A DNA stretch of 59,528 bases from Amycolatopsis sp. CA-128772 (GTDB lineage Bacteria > Actinomycetota > Actinomycetes > Mycobacteriales > Pseudonocardiaceae): contig NZ_PPHG01000006.1 in assembly GCF_002904295.1 (NCBI RefSeq), forward strand, positions 1 through 59,528, written 5' to 3'. Under the pieces are notes generated by a model, which was given only the letters and a program-made list of their open reading frames with translations, had not been told where the DNA came from and made no database searches. Shown piece by piece: positions 16,657 to 25,951 of this stretch (positions are counted from its first letter, which is position 1; each line of letters starts with the position of its first letter). The position numbers were made by a program, and so were the translations under genes.

Positions 16657-17802
16657 GTGAAGATCACCGCCGTCGAGACGTTCCTGGTCGCACCACGCTG
16701 GCTGTTCCTCAAGGTCAGCACCGACGAAGGGGTCAGCGGCTGGGGCGAGCCCGTGGTCGAGGGCCGCGCGGAGACCGTGCGCGCGGCCGTGCACGAGCTG
16801 TCCGAGCTGCTGATCGGCCAGGACCCGCTGCGCATCGAGGACCACTGGCAGGTGCTGCGCCGCGGTGGTTTCTACCGCGGCGGCCCGGTGCTCTCCAGCG
16901 CGCTCGCCGGGTACGACCACGCGCTGTGGGACATCGCGGGCCAGGTCCGCAACGCCCCGGTGCACGAGCTGCTCGGCGGGCCGGTCCGCGACCGCGTCCG
17001 GGTGTACAGCTGGGTCGGCGGCGACCGGCCGTCCGGCATCCGCGAAGCGGTGACCGCGCAGGTCGAGGCGGGGTTCACCGCGGTGAAGATGAACGTCGCC
17101 GGCCCGCTGACGCCGATCGCGTCACCGGCCGAGGCCGACGCGGCGGTGGCCCGCGCGTGGGAGGCGCGGGAGGCGCTCGGCCCGCACCGCGACCTGGCGA
17201 TCGACTTCCACGGCCGGGCTTCGCCCGCGATGGCGCGCCGGCTGGTGCGCATGCTGGAGGACGTCCAGCCGATGTTCGTCGAGGAGCCGGTCCTTCCGGA
17301 GACCCAGGGCGACGCGCTGCGGTCGGTCGTGGAGGCGTCCACCGTGCCGATCGCGGTCGGCGAGCGGCTGTACTCGCGCTGGGAGTTCAAGCCGGTGCTC
17401 GACGCCGGGGTCGCGGTGGTCCAGCCGGACCCGTCGCACGCGGGCGGCATTTCCGAGCTGCGGCGGATCGGGGCGCTCGCCGAGATGTACGGCGCGTCGC
17501 TGGCCCCGCACTGCCCGCTCGGGCCGATTTCCCTGGCGGCGTCCCTGCAGGTCGCCTTCGCGACGCCGAACTTCCTGATCCAGGAACAAAGTGTGGGCAT
17601 GCACTACCACGAGGGCCGCGAACACACCTACCTCGCCGATCCGTCGATCTTCGCCTTCCGGGACGGCTACGCGGCCCGCCCGCTCGGGCCCGGCCTGGGT
17701 ATCGAGGTCGACGAAGAAGCCGTGCGCCGGGCGGACGAGATCGGGCACGCGTGGCGTTCACCGGTGTGGCGCCACGACGACGGGGGCTTCGCCGAGTGGT
17801 GA
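16657..17802 (+). CDS. dgoD: D-galactonate dehydratase
   Basis: Enolase-superfamily enzyme dehydrating D-galactonate to 2-keto-3-deoxygalactonate. Its 381 residues align from end to end with E. coli DgoD as I recall it: MKIT start, GWGEPVVEGRAETV, HWQVLRRGGFYRGGP, YSWVGGDRP, DFHGR, FVEEPV, PDPSHAGGI, APHCPLGPI and a final WRHDDGGFAEW. Metal ligands lie in the DFHGR, EEP and GER segments. GTG start at 16657, 13 nt after the SDR gene. Very good match; related acid sugars remain possible. Confidence 0.93.
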   Translation: MKITAVETFLVAPRWLFLKVSTDEGVSGWGEPVVEGRAETVRAAVHELSELLIGQDPLRIEDHWQVLRRGGFYRGGPVLSSALAGYDHALWDIAGQVRNAPVHELLGGPVRDRVRVYSWVGGDRPSGIREAVTAQVEAGFTAVKMNVAGPLTPIASPAEADAAVARAWEAREALGPHRDLAIDFHGRASPAMARRLVRMLEDVQPMFVEEPVLPETQGDALRSVVEASTVPIAVGERLYSRWEFKPVLDAGVAVVQPDPSHAGGISELRRIGALAEMYGASLAPHCPLGPISLAASLQVAFATPNFLIQEQSVGMHYHEGREHTYLADPSIFAFRDGYAARPLGPGLGIEVDEEAVRRADEIGHAWRSPVWRHDDGGFAEW

Positions 17803-17836
17803 AACCCCGGGCCGTCACCGCGCTGACCTGCGCAGG

Positions 17837-17849
17837 TATCGTGAGGGCG
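17837..17849 (+). promoter_or_regulatory. Leaderless promoter of purB (-10 TATCGT)
   Basis: TATCGT at 17837-17842 ends 6 nt before the GTG start of purB. The start lacks a Shine-Dalgarno sequence. Same layout as purD, purC and purL. Confidence 0.45.
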
Positions 17850-19276
17850 TGACGGACAAGCCCCGCATTCCGAACGTACTCGCCGCCCGCTACGCCTCCG
17901 CGGAGCTGGTCTCGCTCTGGTCGCCGGAGCAGAAGGTCGTCCTGGAACGGCAGCTCTGGCTCGCCGTCCTCAAGGCGCAGCAGGACCTCGGTGTCGAGGT
18001 GCCCGACGGGGTCGTCGAGGCCTACGAGCGGGTGCTGGAGAACGTCGACCTCGAGTCGATCGCCGCCCGCGAGCGCGTCACCCGGCACGACGTGAAGGCG
18101 CGCATCGAGGAGTTCAGCGACCTCGCCGGCCAGGAACACATCCACAAGGGCATGACCTCCCGCGACCTCACCGAGAACGTCGAGCAGCTGCAGCTGCTCC
18201 GCTCGCTCGAGCTCGTGCGCACCCGCGTCGCCGCCGTGCTGGCGCGGCTGGCCGCCCTCGCCGTCGAACACACCGACACCGTGATGGCCGGGCGCTCCCA
18301 CAACGTCGCCGCGCAGGCCACCACCCTCGGCAAGCGGTTCGCCACCGCGGCCGACGAGCTGCTGGTCGCCTTCGAGCGGCTCGACAACCTCGTCGAGCGG
18401 TACCCGCTGCGCGGTATCAAGGGCCCGGTCGGCACCGCGCAGGACATGCTCGACCTGCTCGGCGACGAGTCCACTTTGGACCAGCTGGAAGACCGCGTGA
18501 TGCAGCACCTCGGCTTCAACCGGCGGTTCGTCAGCGTCGGCCAGGTGTACCCGCGCTCGCTCGACTTCGACGTGCTGTCCACTGTGGTCCAGCTCGCCGC
18601 GGCGCCCTCCAGCCTGGCCAAGACCATCCGGCTGATGGCCGGCCACGAGCTGGTCACCGAGGGCTTCAAGCCCGGCCAGGTCGGCTCGTCCGCCATGCCG
18701 CACAAGATGAACACCCGGTCCTGCGAGCGCGTGAACGGCCTCGCCGTCGTGCTGCGCGGTTACCTGTCGATGATCGGCGAGCTGGCCGGTGACCAGTGGA
18801 ACGAAGGTGACGTCTCCGACTCGGTCGTCCGCCGGGTCGCGCTGCCGGACGCGTTCTTCGCGCTCGACGGCCTGCTGGAGACCTTCCTTACCGTGCTCGC
18901 CGAGTTCGGTGCCTTCCCGGCGGTCATCGAGCGTGAGCTCGATCGCTATCTGCCGTTCCTCACCACGACCAAGGTGCTGATGGCGTCGGTCCGCGGCGGC
19001 GTCGGGCGTGAGACGGCCCACGAGGCGATCAAGGAGCACTCGGTCGCCGTCGCGCTCGAGATGCGCGAAGGCCGCGCCGAGAACGACCTGCTCGACCGGT
19101 TCGCCGCCGACGACCGCATTCCGCTCGACCGCGGTGAGCTGGACAAACTCCTGGCCGACCGGATCTCGTTCACCGGGACGGCCGGGCGCCAGGTGGCACA
19201 GGTGGCCGAGCGCGTCGCGACGGTGCTCGAACGGTTCCCCGAGGCCGCGGGCTACGCGCCGCAGCCGATCCTGTGA
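17849..19276 (+). CDS. purB: Adenylosuccinate lyase (PurB)
   Basis: Cytosolic lyase acting twice in purine synthesis: SAICAR to AICAR, and adenylosuccinate to AMP. The 475-residue protein has TSRDLTEN, AGRSHNVAAQ and the fumarase-superfamily signature GSSAMPHKMN (about residues 279-288). GTG at 17849 gives MTDKPRIPNVLAARYAS as in actinobacterial homologues; the reading frame extends upstream into dgoD, but that part does not match the family. Followed by a hairpin likely to terminate it. Confidence 0.96.
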   Translation: MTDKPRIPNVLAARYASAELVSLWSPEQKVVLERQLWLAVLKAQQDLGVEVPDGVVEAYERVLENVDLESIAARERVTRHDVKARIEEFSDLAGQEHIHKGMTSRDLTENVEQLQLLRSLELVRTRVAAVLARLAALAVEHTDTVMAGRSHNVAAQATTLGKRFATAADELLVAFERLDNLVERYPLRGIKGPVGTAQDMLDLLGDESTLDQLEDRVMQHLGFNRRFVSVGQVYPRSLDFDVLSTVVQLAAAPSSLAKTIRLMAGHELVTEGFKPGQVGSSAMPHKMNTRSCERVNGLAVVLRGYLSMIGELAGDQWNEGDVSDSVVRRVALPDAFFALDGLLETFLTVLAEFGAFPAVIERELDRYLPFLTTTKVLMASVRGGVGRETAHEAIKEHSVAVALEMREGRAENDLLDRFAADDRIPLDRGELDKLLADRISFTGTAGRQVAQVAERVATVLERFPEAAGYAPQPIL

Positions 19277-19285
19277 GCTGACGCA

Positions 19286-19321
19286 CCCGTCCACGGAGTG
19301 GAACAAATCCACTCGAACGGG
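19286..19321 (+). terminator. Hairpin downstream of purB
   Basis: An inner stem GAGTGGA (19296-19302) pairs with TCCACTC (19308-19314) around loop ACAAA, and an outer CCCGT/ACGGG pair encloses it. It sits 10-45 nt after the purB stop, before the ABC transporter operon. There is no U-tract, as is usual in actinobacteria. Confidence 0.5.
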
Positions 19322-19390
19322 CGGAATCCCTAATCTCGATCGCTGACCACGGAGCGCTGCGAGGCGCCAGTCCTCACCATGGAAGAAGCG

Positions 19391-20212
19391 ATGAGATCCA
19401 CGCTGTCCAAGATCACCGCCGTCCTCACCGCGGGCGCGCTGACCATGACCCTGGCCGCCTGCGGTGGTTCGAGCGCGGGGGCGACCACCCTGCGCGTCGG
19501 CACCCTCGGCGACGCCCCGCCGTCGATCTACCTGGAGAACGGCCGCTTCACCGGCTACGACAACGAGCTGCTGCGCGACATCGCCAAGCGTGAGGGCTTC
19601 GAGGTCGAGTTCGTCGGCACGGAGTTCTCCGGGCTGCTCGCGGGCGTGGCGAACGGCAAGTTCGACATCGGCAGCTCGACGATCTCCAGCACCGAGGCGC
19701 GGAAGAAGACGGTCGCCTTCTCCAACGGTTACAACACCGGGTTCACCACGGTCGTGACCGCGAAGGGCGCGAACCTCAAGGACCTCGCGTCGCTGTCCGG
19801 CAAGCGCCTCGGCGTGGTCCAGGGCTCGGTGCAGGACGAGTTCGCCGGCGGCAAGGTGGCCGGCGCCCAGGTCGTGCGCTTCCCGGACTACAACGCGGGC
19901 TTCGCGCAGCTGAAGAACGGCACCCTCGACGGCTGGGTCGTGCCGCAGGACATCGGCCAGAAGTACCTGGACCAGAACCCGGGAGTCCCGCTCGAACTCG
20001 GGTACACGGTCGAGGACAAGGACACGCCGTCGGCGTTCGCCGTCGCGAAGAAGAACACGGACCTGCTGAACAAGCTCAACGACGGGCTCGCGAAGGCGGT
20101 CGCGGACGGCACGGTCGCCCGGATCTACGCGCAGTTCTACAAGAACACGCCGCTGTCGAAGGAACTCCAGCAGGGCGGCCCCGGCCTGCCCGTGAAGAAC
20201 GCGGGTGCGTGA
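19391..20212 (+). CDS. Amino-acid ABC transporter substrate-binding lipoprotein 1
   Basis: SBP family 3 protein of 273 residues. The lipobox is LAAC (Cys24), so it is anchored to the outer face of the membrane. The fold motifs are LRVGTLGDAPPSIYLENGRFTGYDNELL, GLLAGVANGKFDI and GKRLGVVQGS. ATG at 19391 is preferred to ATG at 19379 because GGAAGAAG lies directly upstream. It is the first and most divergent of three tandem paralogous binding proteins, with one permease and one ATPase downstream. Ligand unknown; polar amino acid likely. Confidence 0.9.
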   Translation: MRSTLSKITAVLTAGALTMTLAACGGSSAGATTLRVGTLGDAPPSIYLENGRFTGYDNELLRDIAKREGFEVEFVGTEFSGLLAGVANGKFDIGSSTISSTEARKKTVAFSNGYNTGFTTVVTAKGANLKDLASLSGKRLGVVQGSVQDEFAGGKVAGAQVVRFPDYNAGFAQLKNGTLDGWVVPQDIGQKYLDQNPGVPLELGYTVEDKDTPSAFAVAKKNTDLLNKLNDGLAKAVADGTVARIYAQFYKNTPLSKELQQGGPGLPVKNAGA

Positions 20213-20213
20213 C

Positions 20214-20981
20214 ATGAAGAAACTGATCGTCACCGTGCTGGCCGCCGCCCTCACGCTGACCGCGTGCGGCGGTGGCTCGGACAGCGCTTCCGCCACCCTG
20301 CGCGTCGGCACCCTGAGCGACGCGCCGCCGAACATCTTCCTCGAGAACGGCAACTACACCGGGTTCGACAACGAGCTGCTCAAGGCCATCGCGGCCAAGC
20401 AGAACCTGAAGCTGGAGTTCGCCGCGACCGACTTCTCCGCGCTGCTCGGGCAGGTCGCGTCGGGCCGCTACGACATCGCGAGTTCGGCGATCGCGCAGAC
20501 CGACGAGCGCAAGAAGACCGTCGACTTCTCCGCGGCCTACGACTTCGAGACCATGAGCATCCAGGCCAAGCAGGGCACGCCGGTCACCGACGAGAAGGGG
20601 CTGGCGGGCAAGCGCGTCGCCGTCATCCAGGCGACCGTCGGCGACCACTGGCTCGGCACCACGGTCCCGGCGGCCCAGGCCGTGCGCTTCCCCGACTACG
20701 CCGCCGCGCTGACCGCGCTCAAGACCGGCGCGGTCGACGCGTACATCCTGGACCAGTCCATCGCCGACAAGAACGTCACGGACAACCCGGACGCCAAGCT
20801 GGTCGTCGTCAAGAGCTTCGTCACCGACGTGCCGCACGGGTTCGCGGTGAAGAAGGGCAACGGCGAGCTGCTCGGCAAGATCAACGACGGGCTCAAGCAG
20901 GTGATCTCCGACGGGACCTGGCTTAAGCTGCACCAGCAGTTCCTGCCGACCGCTCCGGTGCCGGCCGGGTTCCAGGGTTAG
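20214..20981 (+). CDS. Amino-acid ABC transporter substrate-binding lipoprotein 2
   Basis: SBP family 3 lipoprotein of 255 residues with Cys18 in the lipobox LTAC. It shares LRVGTLSDAPPNIFLENG, TGFDNELLKAI, SALLGQVASGRYDI and the ERKKTVDFS segment with its neighbours and is closest to binding protein 3. ATG at 20214 gives a proper signal peptide; the frame also has a GTG at 20205. The previous stop codon is 1 nt upstream, so translation is coupled. Likely binds an amino acid different from or overlapping that of its paralogues. Confidence 0.9.
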   Translation: MKKLIVTVLAAALTLTACGGGSDSASATLRVGTLSDAPPNIFLENGNYTGFDNELLKAIAAKQNLKLEFAATDFSALLGQVASGRYDIASSAIAQTDERKKTVDFSAAYDFETMSIQAKQGTPVTDEKGLAGKRVAVIQATVGDHWLGTTVPAAQAVRFPDYAAALTALKTGAVDAYILDQSIADKNVTDNPDAKLVVVKSFVTDVPHGFAVKKGNGELLGKINDGLKQVISDGTWLKLHQQFLPTAPVPAGFQG

Positions 20982-20988
20982 GAGAAGC

Positions 20989-21774
20989 ATGAAGAAGACA
21001 CTGGTCACGGCGATCGCGGCGACGCTGCTGGCGGCGCTGACCGCGTGCGGCGGCGGTTCGGACAGCGGCGGCGACGGCAAGACCCTGCGCGTCGGCACGC
21101 TCAGCGACTCCAAGCCGAACGCCTACCAGGAGAACGGCACGTTCACCGGCTTCGACAACGAGTTGCTGAAGGCCATCGCGGCGAAGGAGAACCTGAAGCT
21201 GGAGTTCGTCGCGACCGACTTCTCGGCGCTGCTGGGCCAGGTCGCGAACGGCACGTTCGACATCGGCAGCTCGGCGATCTCCCAGACCGACGCCCGCAAG
21301 AAGACGGTCGACTTCTCGGCGCCGTACAACTACCAGGCCCTCGGCATCGAGGCGAAGGAAACGGCCGGCATCACGGACGAGAACTCGCTGTCCGGCAAGC
21401 GGATCGGCGTCGTCCAGGGCACGGTCTCGGACACCTGGCTGGGCACCAACGCCCCGGGCGCGCAGGCCGTCCGGTTCCCGAACGACGCGGCGGCGCTGGC
21501 CGCGCTGAAGACCGGCGCGGTCGACGGCGCGGTGTTCGACCAGGCCACCGCCGAGGACTACGCGAAGAACAACCCGGACGCGAAGCTCAAGGTGACCAAG
21601 GCGATCACCACGACCATCCCGCACGGGTTCGCGTTCAAGAAGGGCAACACCGACCTGATCGACAAGGTCAACGACGGCCTCAAGAAGGTCATCGCGGACG
21701 GCACCTGGGTCAAGGTGCACGACCGGTTCGAGCCCAGCGCGCCGGTGCCCGCCGAGTTCAAGCCGGGGCAGTAA
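20989..21774 (+). CDS. Amino-acid ABC transporter substrate-binding lipoprotein 3
   Basis: SBP family 3 lipoprotein of 261 residues with lipobox Cys20 (LTAC). Core motifs LRVGTLSDSKPNAYQENGTF, FDNELLKAIAAKENLKLEF and SALLGQVANGTFDI are nearly shared with binding protein 2, showing recent tandem duplication. A GGAG ribosome site precedes ATG 20989. It is 7 nt from the permease gene. Ligand unknown. Confidence 0.9.
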   Translation: MKKTLVTAIAATLLAALTACGGGSDSGGDGKTLRVGTLSDSKPNAYQENGTFTGFDNELLKAIAAKENLKLEFVATDFSALLGQVANGTFDIGSSAISQTDARKKTVDFSAPYNYQALGIEAKETAGITDENSLSGKRIGVVQGTVSDTWLGTNAPGAQAVRFPNDAAALAALKTGAVDGAVFDQATAEDYAKNNPDAKLKVTKAITTTIPHGFAFKKGNTDLIDKVNDGLKKVIADGTWVKVHDRFEPSAPVPAEFKPGQ

Positions 21775-21781
21775 TCCACCC

Positions 21782-22542
21782 ATGGAACAGTTTTTCGACA
21801 CCTTCCTGAACTGGGAGTACATCTGGCAGGTCTTCCCGGACCTGCTGAAGACCGGCCTGCTCAACACGCTGGTCCTGGCGGTCACGTCCGCGCTGATCGG
21901 CACCGTGCTCGGCATGGTGCTGGCCGTGATGGGCCTGTCCACGAAAATCTGGCTGCGCTGGCCGGCGCGGGTGTACACCGACGTCTTCCGCGGGCTGCCG
22001 GCGATCCTGACCATCCTCGTGATCGGTCAGGGTCTCGGCGTGCTCGCGCGCAACGTCGTCGGCACCAACCCGTACCCGCTGGGCATCCTGGCGCTGAGCC
22101 TGATCGCGGCCGCCTACATCGGCGAGATCTTCCGGTCCGGCATCCAGAGCGTCGACAAAGGACAGCTGGAGGCCAGCCGCGCGCTGGGGATGAGCTACAG
22201 CACGGCGATGCTGCTGGTGATTATCCCGCAGGGTGTCCGGCGGGTGCTGCCGGCGCTGGTGAACCAGTTCATCGCGCTGATCAAGGACTCCAGCCTGGTC
22301 TACTTCCTCGGCCTGCTGTCCGAGCAGCGAGAACTGTTCCGGATCGGCCAGGACCTGGCGGCCAACACCGGCAACCTGTCGCCGCTGGTCGCGGCCGGGT
22401 TCGTCTACCTGGTGATCACGGTGCCGCTGACGCACCTGGTGAACTACATCGACAAGAAGCTCCGGACCGGCCGCAAGGTGCGCGCGGACGAGCCGGGCGA
22501 GGGTGATGAGCTGGACCTGGTCGCCAGCGGGAAGGTCAGCTC

Positions 22543-22546
<4 letters not shown>
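21782..22546 (+). CDS. Amino-acid ABC transporter permease
   Basis: The 254-residue inner-membrane permease of the HisM/GlnP type has several hydrophobic helices and the EAA-loop signature SVDKGQLEASRALGMSYSTAM that contacts the ATPase, followed by IIPQGVRRVLPALVNQFI. One permease only, so it probably acts as a homodimer serving all three binding proteins. The stop overlaps the ATPase start by 4 nt. Confidence 0.93.
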
Positions 22547-23286
<740 letters not shown>

Positions 23287-23316
23287 AACCGGGGGCTTCG
23301 CCGCCCGTTCCGCGGG

Positions 23317-23329
23317 TAGCCTGCGGGCA
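23317..23329 (+). promoter_or_regulatory. Candidate leaderless promoter of the MOSC gene
   Basis: TAGCCT at 23317-23322 ends 6 nt before ATG 23329; no ribosome site is present. Confidence 0.4.
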
Positions 23330-24210
23330 TGGCGAAGCTCGTGCGGCTGACGTATTACCCGGTCAAGGGGTGTGCCGGCACTTCGGTGCCGGCCGCCGAA
23401 GTGACCCCGGCCGGGCTGGCGCACGACCGCGTCTTCCAGGTCGTCGCGCCGGACGGGGAGTTCCGCAGCCAGCGCCGCCACCCCGGCCTGGCCGCGGTCC
23501 GGCCGCGGGTCCACGGTGGCCGGCTCACGCTGTCCGCGCCCGGCCGGGAAGACCTCGTCCTCGACAGCCGCCGGGACGGCCCGCGGCACCCGGCTTCGAC
23601 GTTCTCCTGGCACGGCGAAGGCGTCCACCAGGGCACCGAAGCCGCCGGGTGGTTCTCGGACCTGCTGGGCCTCCCGTCGGTCCTCGTCGGCGTCGCCCCT
23701 GACCACGAGCGCGTCACCGGCGGCGAGACCCCGGGCACGGCCGCGTTCGCCGACGGGCACGCGCTGCTCGTCGTCTCGGAGTCCTCTTTGGACAATCTGA
23801 ACGCGCGGATCCTGGAACGCGGCGGCGAGCCCGTGCCGATGGATCGCTTCCGCCCCAACATCGTCGTCGCCGGCTGGCCGGACCCGCACACCGAGGACGA
23901 GGTCCGCGAGCTGACCGCGGGCACCGCCAAGTTCGGCTACGCCAGGCAATGCGTCCGCTGCACGGTTCCGATGGTCGATCAGGAGACCGGCGAGAAGGCC
24001 GGCCCGGAGCCGATCCGCACGCTCGCCACCTACCGCCGTCACCCCGACGGCGGGGTCACCTTCGGCATGAAGGCCGCGGTGCTGCGGCCGGGTCAGGTCG
24101 CGGTCGGGGACGAGGTGATCGTGCACTCCTGGGCCGGTCCGAGCCCGAGCACCGCGGCCGCGGAGCCGCCGTTGACCGCGACGGCGAGCCGGCCGGCCGA
24201 ATCGGTGTAG
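23329..24210 (+). CDS. MOSC-domain protein (molybdenum cofactor sulfurase C-terminal-like)
   Basis: The 293-residue protein has an N-terminal MOSC_N beta-barrel (LTYYPVKGCAG, AHDRVFQVV) and a C-terminal MOSC domain with the conserved cysteine pair in RQCVRCTVPMVDQETGEK and the RFRPNIVV motif. MOSC proteins handle sulfur or reduce N-hydroxylated compounds with Mo cofactor; the exact reaction here is unknown. The C-terminal 30 or so residues beyond the domain are low complexity and lie antisense to the end of the SAM hydrolase gene (118-nt overlap). Confidence 0.87.
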   Translation: MAKLVRLTYYPVKGCAGTSVPAAEVTPAGLAHDRVFQVVAPDGEFRSQRRHPGLAAVRPRVHGGRLTLSAPGREDLVLDSRRDGPRHPASTFSWHGEGVHQGTEAAGWFSDLLGLPSVLVGVAPDHERVTGGETPGTAAFADGHALLVVSESSLDNLNARILERGGEPVPMDRFRPNIVVAGWPDPHTEDEVRELTAGTAKFGYARQCVRCTVPMVDQETGEKAGPEPIRTLATYRRHPDGGVTFGMKAAVLRPGQVAVGDEVIVHSWAGPSPSTAAAEPPLTATASRPAESV

Positions 24211-24899
24211 AGCACGCTCGCGCCCGCGGGCACGTCCGCGAACGTCCGCCCGATCACCGTCGTCACGGCCACCCGCTCGCTGTGCACCGAAACCGCGCCC
24301 GCCAGCCCGGACAGCTCGAGGTCCGCCGGAGTCGCGGCGAGCTGGACGTTGCCGAAGTGGTCGACCGTCAGCACCTCCGCCACGAGCTTCCCGGGAAACG
24401 CCGCCACGAACGGCTCCGGCATCGCGACCAGGCCGGCCACCGGGTCGCCGAAGTCGGACGGCGCGACGCCCAGCGCGAGGTGGGCGGCCGCGGGCGCGAA
24501 GACGTCCCGCCCGTGGAAGGTCGCCGACGTCGCCGGCAGCCGCAGCGAGGGCTCCGCCAGCTCGTACGCCGCTTCGACGCCGCCCAGGGCCTGCGCGGCC
24601 GGCAGCAGGAGGCCGTTGTCCGGCCCGACCAGCAGCCCGTCCCGGGCGACGACGACCACGCCGAGCCGGGTCGTGCCGACGCCCGGGTCGACGACGGCCA
24701 CGTGGACCGCCGCCGGCAGGAACGGCACCGTCTGGGCCAGCGCCATCGCCCCGTGCCGGATGTCCTGGGGCGGCACCTCGTGCGTCACGTCGATCACCCG
24801 GACGGTGGGAGCGAGCCGCGCGATCACGCCGTGGCAGGCCGCCACGAAGCCGTCGCGCAGGCCGTAATCGGTCGTCACCGAGATCCAGTCGTACGCCAT
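24093..24899 (-). CDS. SAM hydrolase (SAM hydroxide adenosyltransferase, DUF62)
   Basis: The 268-residue protein belongs to the fluorinase/chlorinase fold family. Motifs are TTDYG at the N-terminus, VVDPGVG, VGPDNGLL, FHGRDVFAPAAAHLA and DHFGNVQL. Without the 23-residue loop of true fluorinases it is expected to hydrolyse SAM to adenosine and methionine. The start is placed at MAYDW (24899), matching the family; a longer start at 24914 exists. Its 3' end overlaps the MOSC gene on the other strand. Confidence 0.9.
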   Translation of the reverse strand: MAYDWISVTTDYGLRDGFVAACHGVIARLAPTVRVIDVTHEVPPQDIRHGAMALAQTVPFLPAAVHVAVVDPGVGTTRLGVVVVARDGLLVGPDNGLLLPAAQALGGVEAAYELAEPSLRLPATSATFHGRDVFAPAAAHLALGVAPSDFGDPVAGLVAMPEPFVAAFPGKLVAEVLTVDHFGNVQLAATPADLELSGLAGAVSVHSERVAVTTVIGRTFADVPAGASVLYTDSAGRLAVAVNGGSAAAVLGLGPAQECTITSSPTAT

Positions 24900-24933
24900 G
24901 CCAGCATCATCCATGGTGGCGGAGGGTGCCCGT

Positions 24934-24947
24934 TAGGGTTCGGTGCG
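24934..24947 (+). promoter_or_regulatory. Leaderless promoter of purC (-10 TAGGGT)
   Basis: TAGGGT at 24934-24939 ends 7 nt before the GTG start of purC at 24947 and no Shine-Dalgarno is seen. It lies in the short divergent gap with the SAM hydrolase gene. Confidence 0.45.
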
Positions 24948-25951
24948 TGACACCCCTCCTCACGGGCCCGAGGCTCGCCTCCGGCAAGGTTCGCGACCTG
25001 TACGCCGTGGGCGACGACCGCCTGCTGGTCGTCGCCTCCGACCGCATCTCGGCCTTCGAGCGCGTGTTCCCGACCCCCGTCCCGGACAAGGGCCGGGTGC
25101 TCACGGCGATGAGCGTGTTCTGGTTCCGCGAGCTGGCCGACGTCCTCCCGAACCACCTGGTGGCCTGGGACGGGCCACTCGTCCCGGCCCCCGTCCGCGG
25201 CCGCGCGCTGCTGGTCGAGCGGCTGGAGATGCTGCCGGTGGAGGCGGTCGTCCGCGGTCACCTCACCGGGCGCGGGTACGCCGACTACCGCCGGTCGGGG
25301 GCGGTGTGCGGGCTGACGCTGCCGCCGGGGCTGACCGAGTCGGCCCGGCTGCCCGAGCCGATCTTCACGCCGTCGACCAAGGCCCGGCCCGGCGACGCCG
25401 ACGAGAACATCGACTTCGGCACGTTCGTGTCCGTGCTCGGCCGCGTGCTCGCCGAGGAGGTCCGGGAGGCGTCGCTCGAGCTCTACCGCCGGGGGGCCGC
25501 GCGGGCGGCCGAGCAGGGCCTGCTGCTGGCCGACACGAAGTTCGAGTTCGGCATCGGCGCCCACGGCGGCCTGGTGCTCGCGGACGAGCTGCTGACCCCG
25601 GATTCGGCGCGCTACTGGCTGCCCGACGGCCACCGGCCCGGCCGGCCGCGGCCGTCGTTCGACAAGCAGCACGTGCGCGACTGGCTGATCGATCCCGCGT
25701 CCCGCTGGGACTGCGTGTCCGCGTTGCCACCGCTGCCCCCCGAAGTGGTGACGGCGACCCGCGACCGCTACCTGGAGGCGTACCACCGCATCACTGGGCT
25801 TTCCCTGGCAGACTGGCCGCGTGATCCTGCTGATCTGCGGCAGCCTGCGAGCAGGCTCGGGCAATGCGGCGGTGCTGGGGACCGTCGCGACGCTCACCTC
25901 GACCACGACCTACACCGGCCTTGGCGAGCTCCCGCACTTCAACCCCGATGA
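24947..25951 (+). CDS. purC: SAICAR synthetase (PurC) with apparent frameshifted tail
   Basis: ATP-dependent condensation of CAIR with aspartate in purine synthesis. Family motifs are present: SGKVRDLY, SDRISAFE, VVRGHLTGRGYADY, DTKFEFG and DELLTPDSARYW. The enzyme should end near residue 290 (ITGLSLADW); instead the frame runs on for about 44 residues, overlapping the next gene by 131 nt. Adding one base just before 25821 would produce a stop overlapping the next GTG, the usual tight junction. So the tail is probably caused by a 1-nt deletion, real or from sequencing. The core looks intact. Confidence 0.93.
   Translation: MTPLLTGPRLASGKVRDLYAVGDDRLLVVASDRISAFERVFPTPVPDKGRVLTAMSVFWFRELADVLPNHLVAWDGPLVPAPVRGRALLVERLEMLPVEAVVRGHLTGRGYADYRRSGAVCGLTLPPGLTESARLPEPIFTPSTKARPGDADENIDFGTFVSVLGRVLAEEVREASLELYRRGAARAAEQGLLLADTKFEFGIGAHGGLVLADELLTPDSARYWLPDGHRPGRPRPSFDKQHVRDWLIDPASRWDCVSALPPLPPEVVTATRDRYLEAYHRITGLSLADWPRDPADLRQPASRLGQCGGAGDRRDAHLDHDLHRPWRAPALQPR

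Noticed and set aside
17387..20353. 988-codon minus-strand frame opposite purB and the first binding protein
   Set aside because: No recognisable domain; both sense genes are full-length known families.
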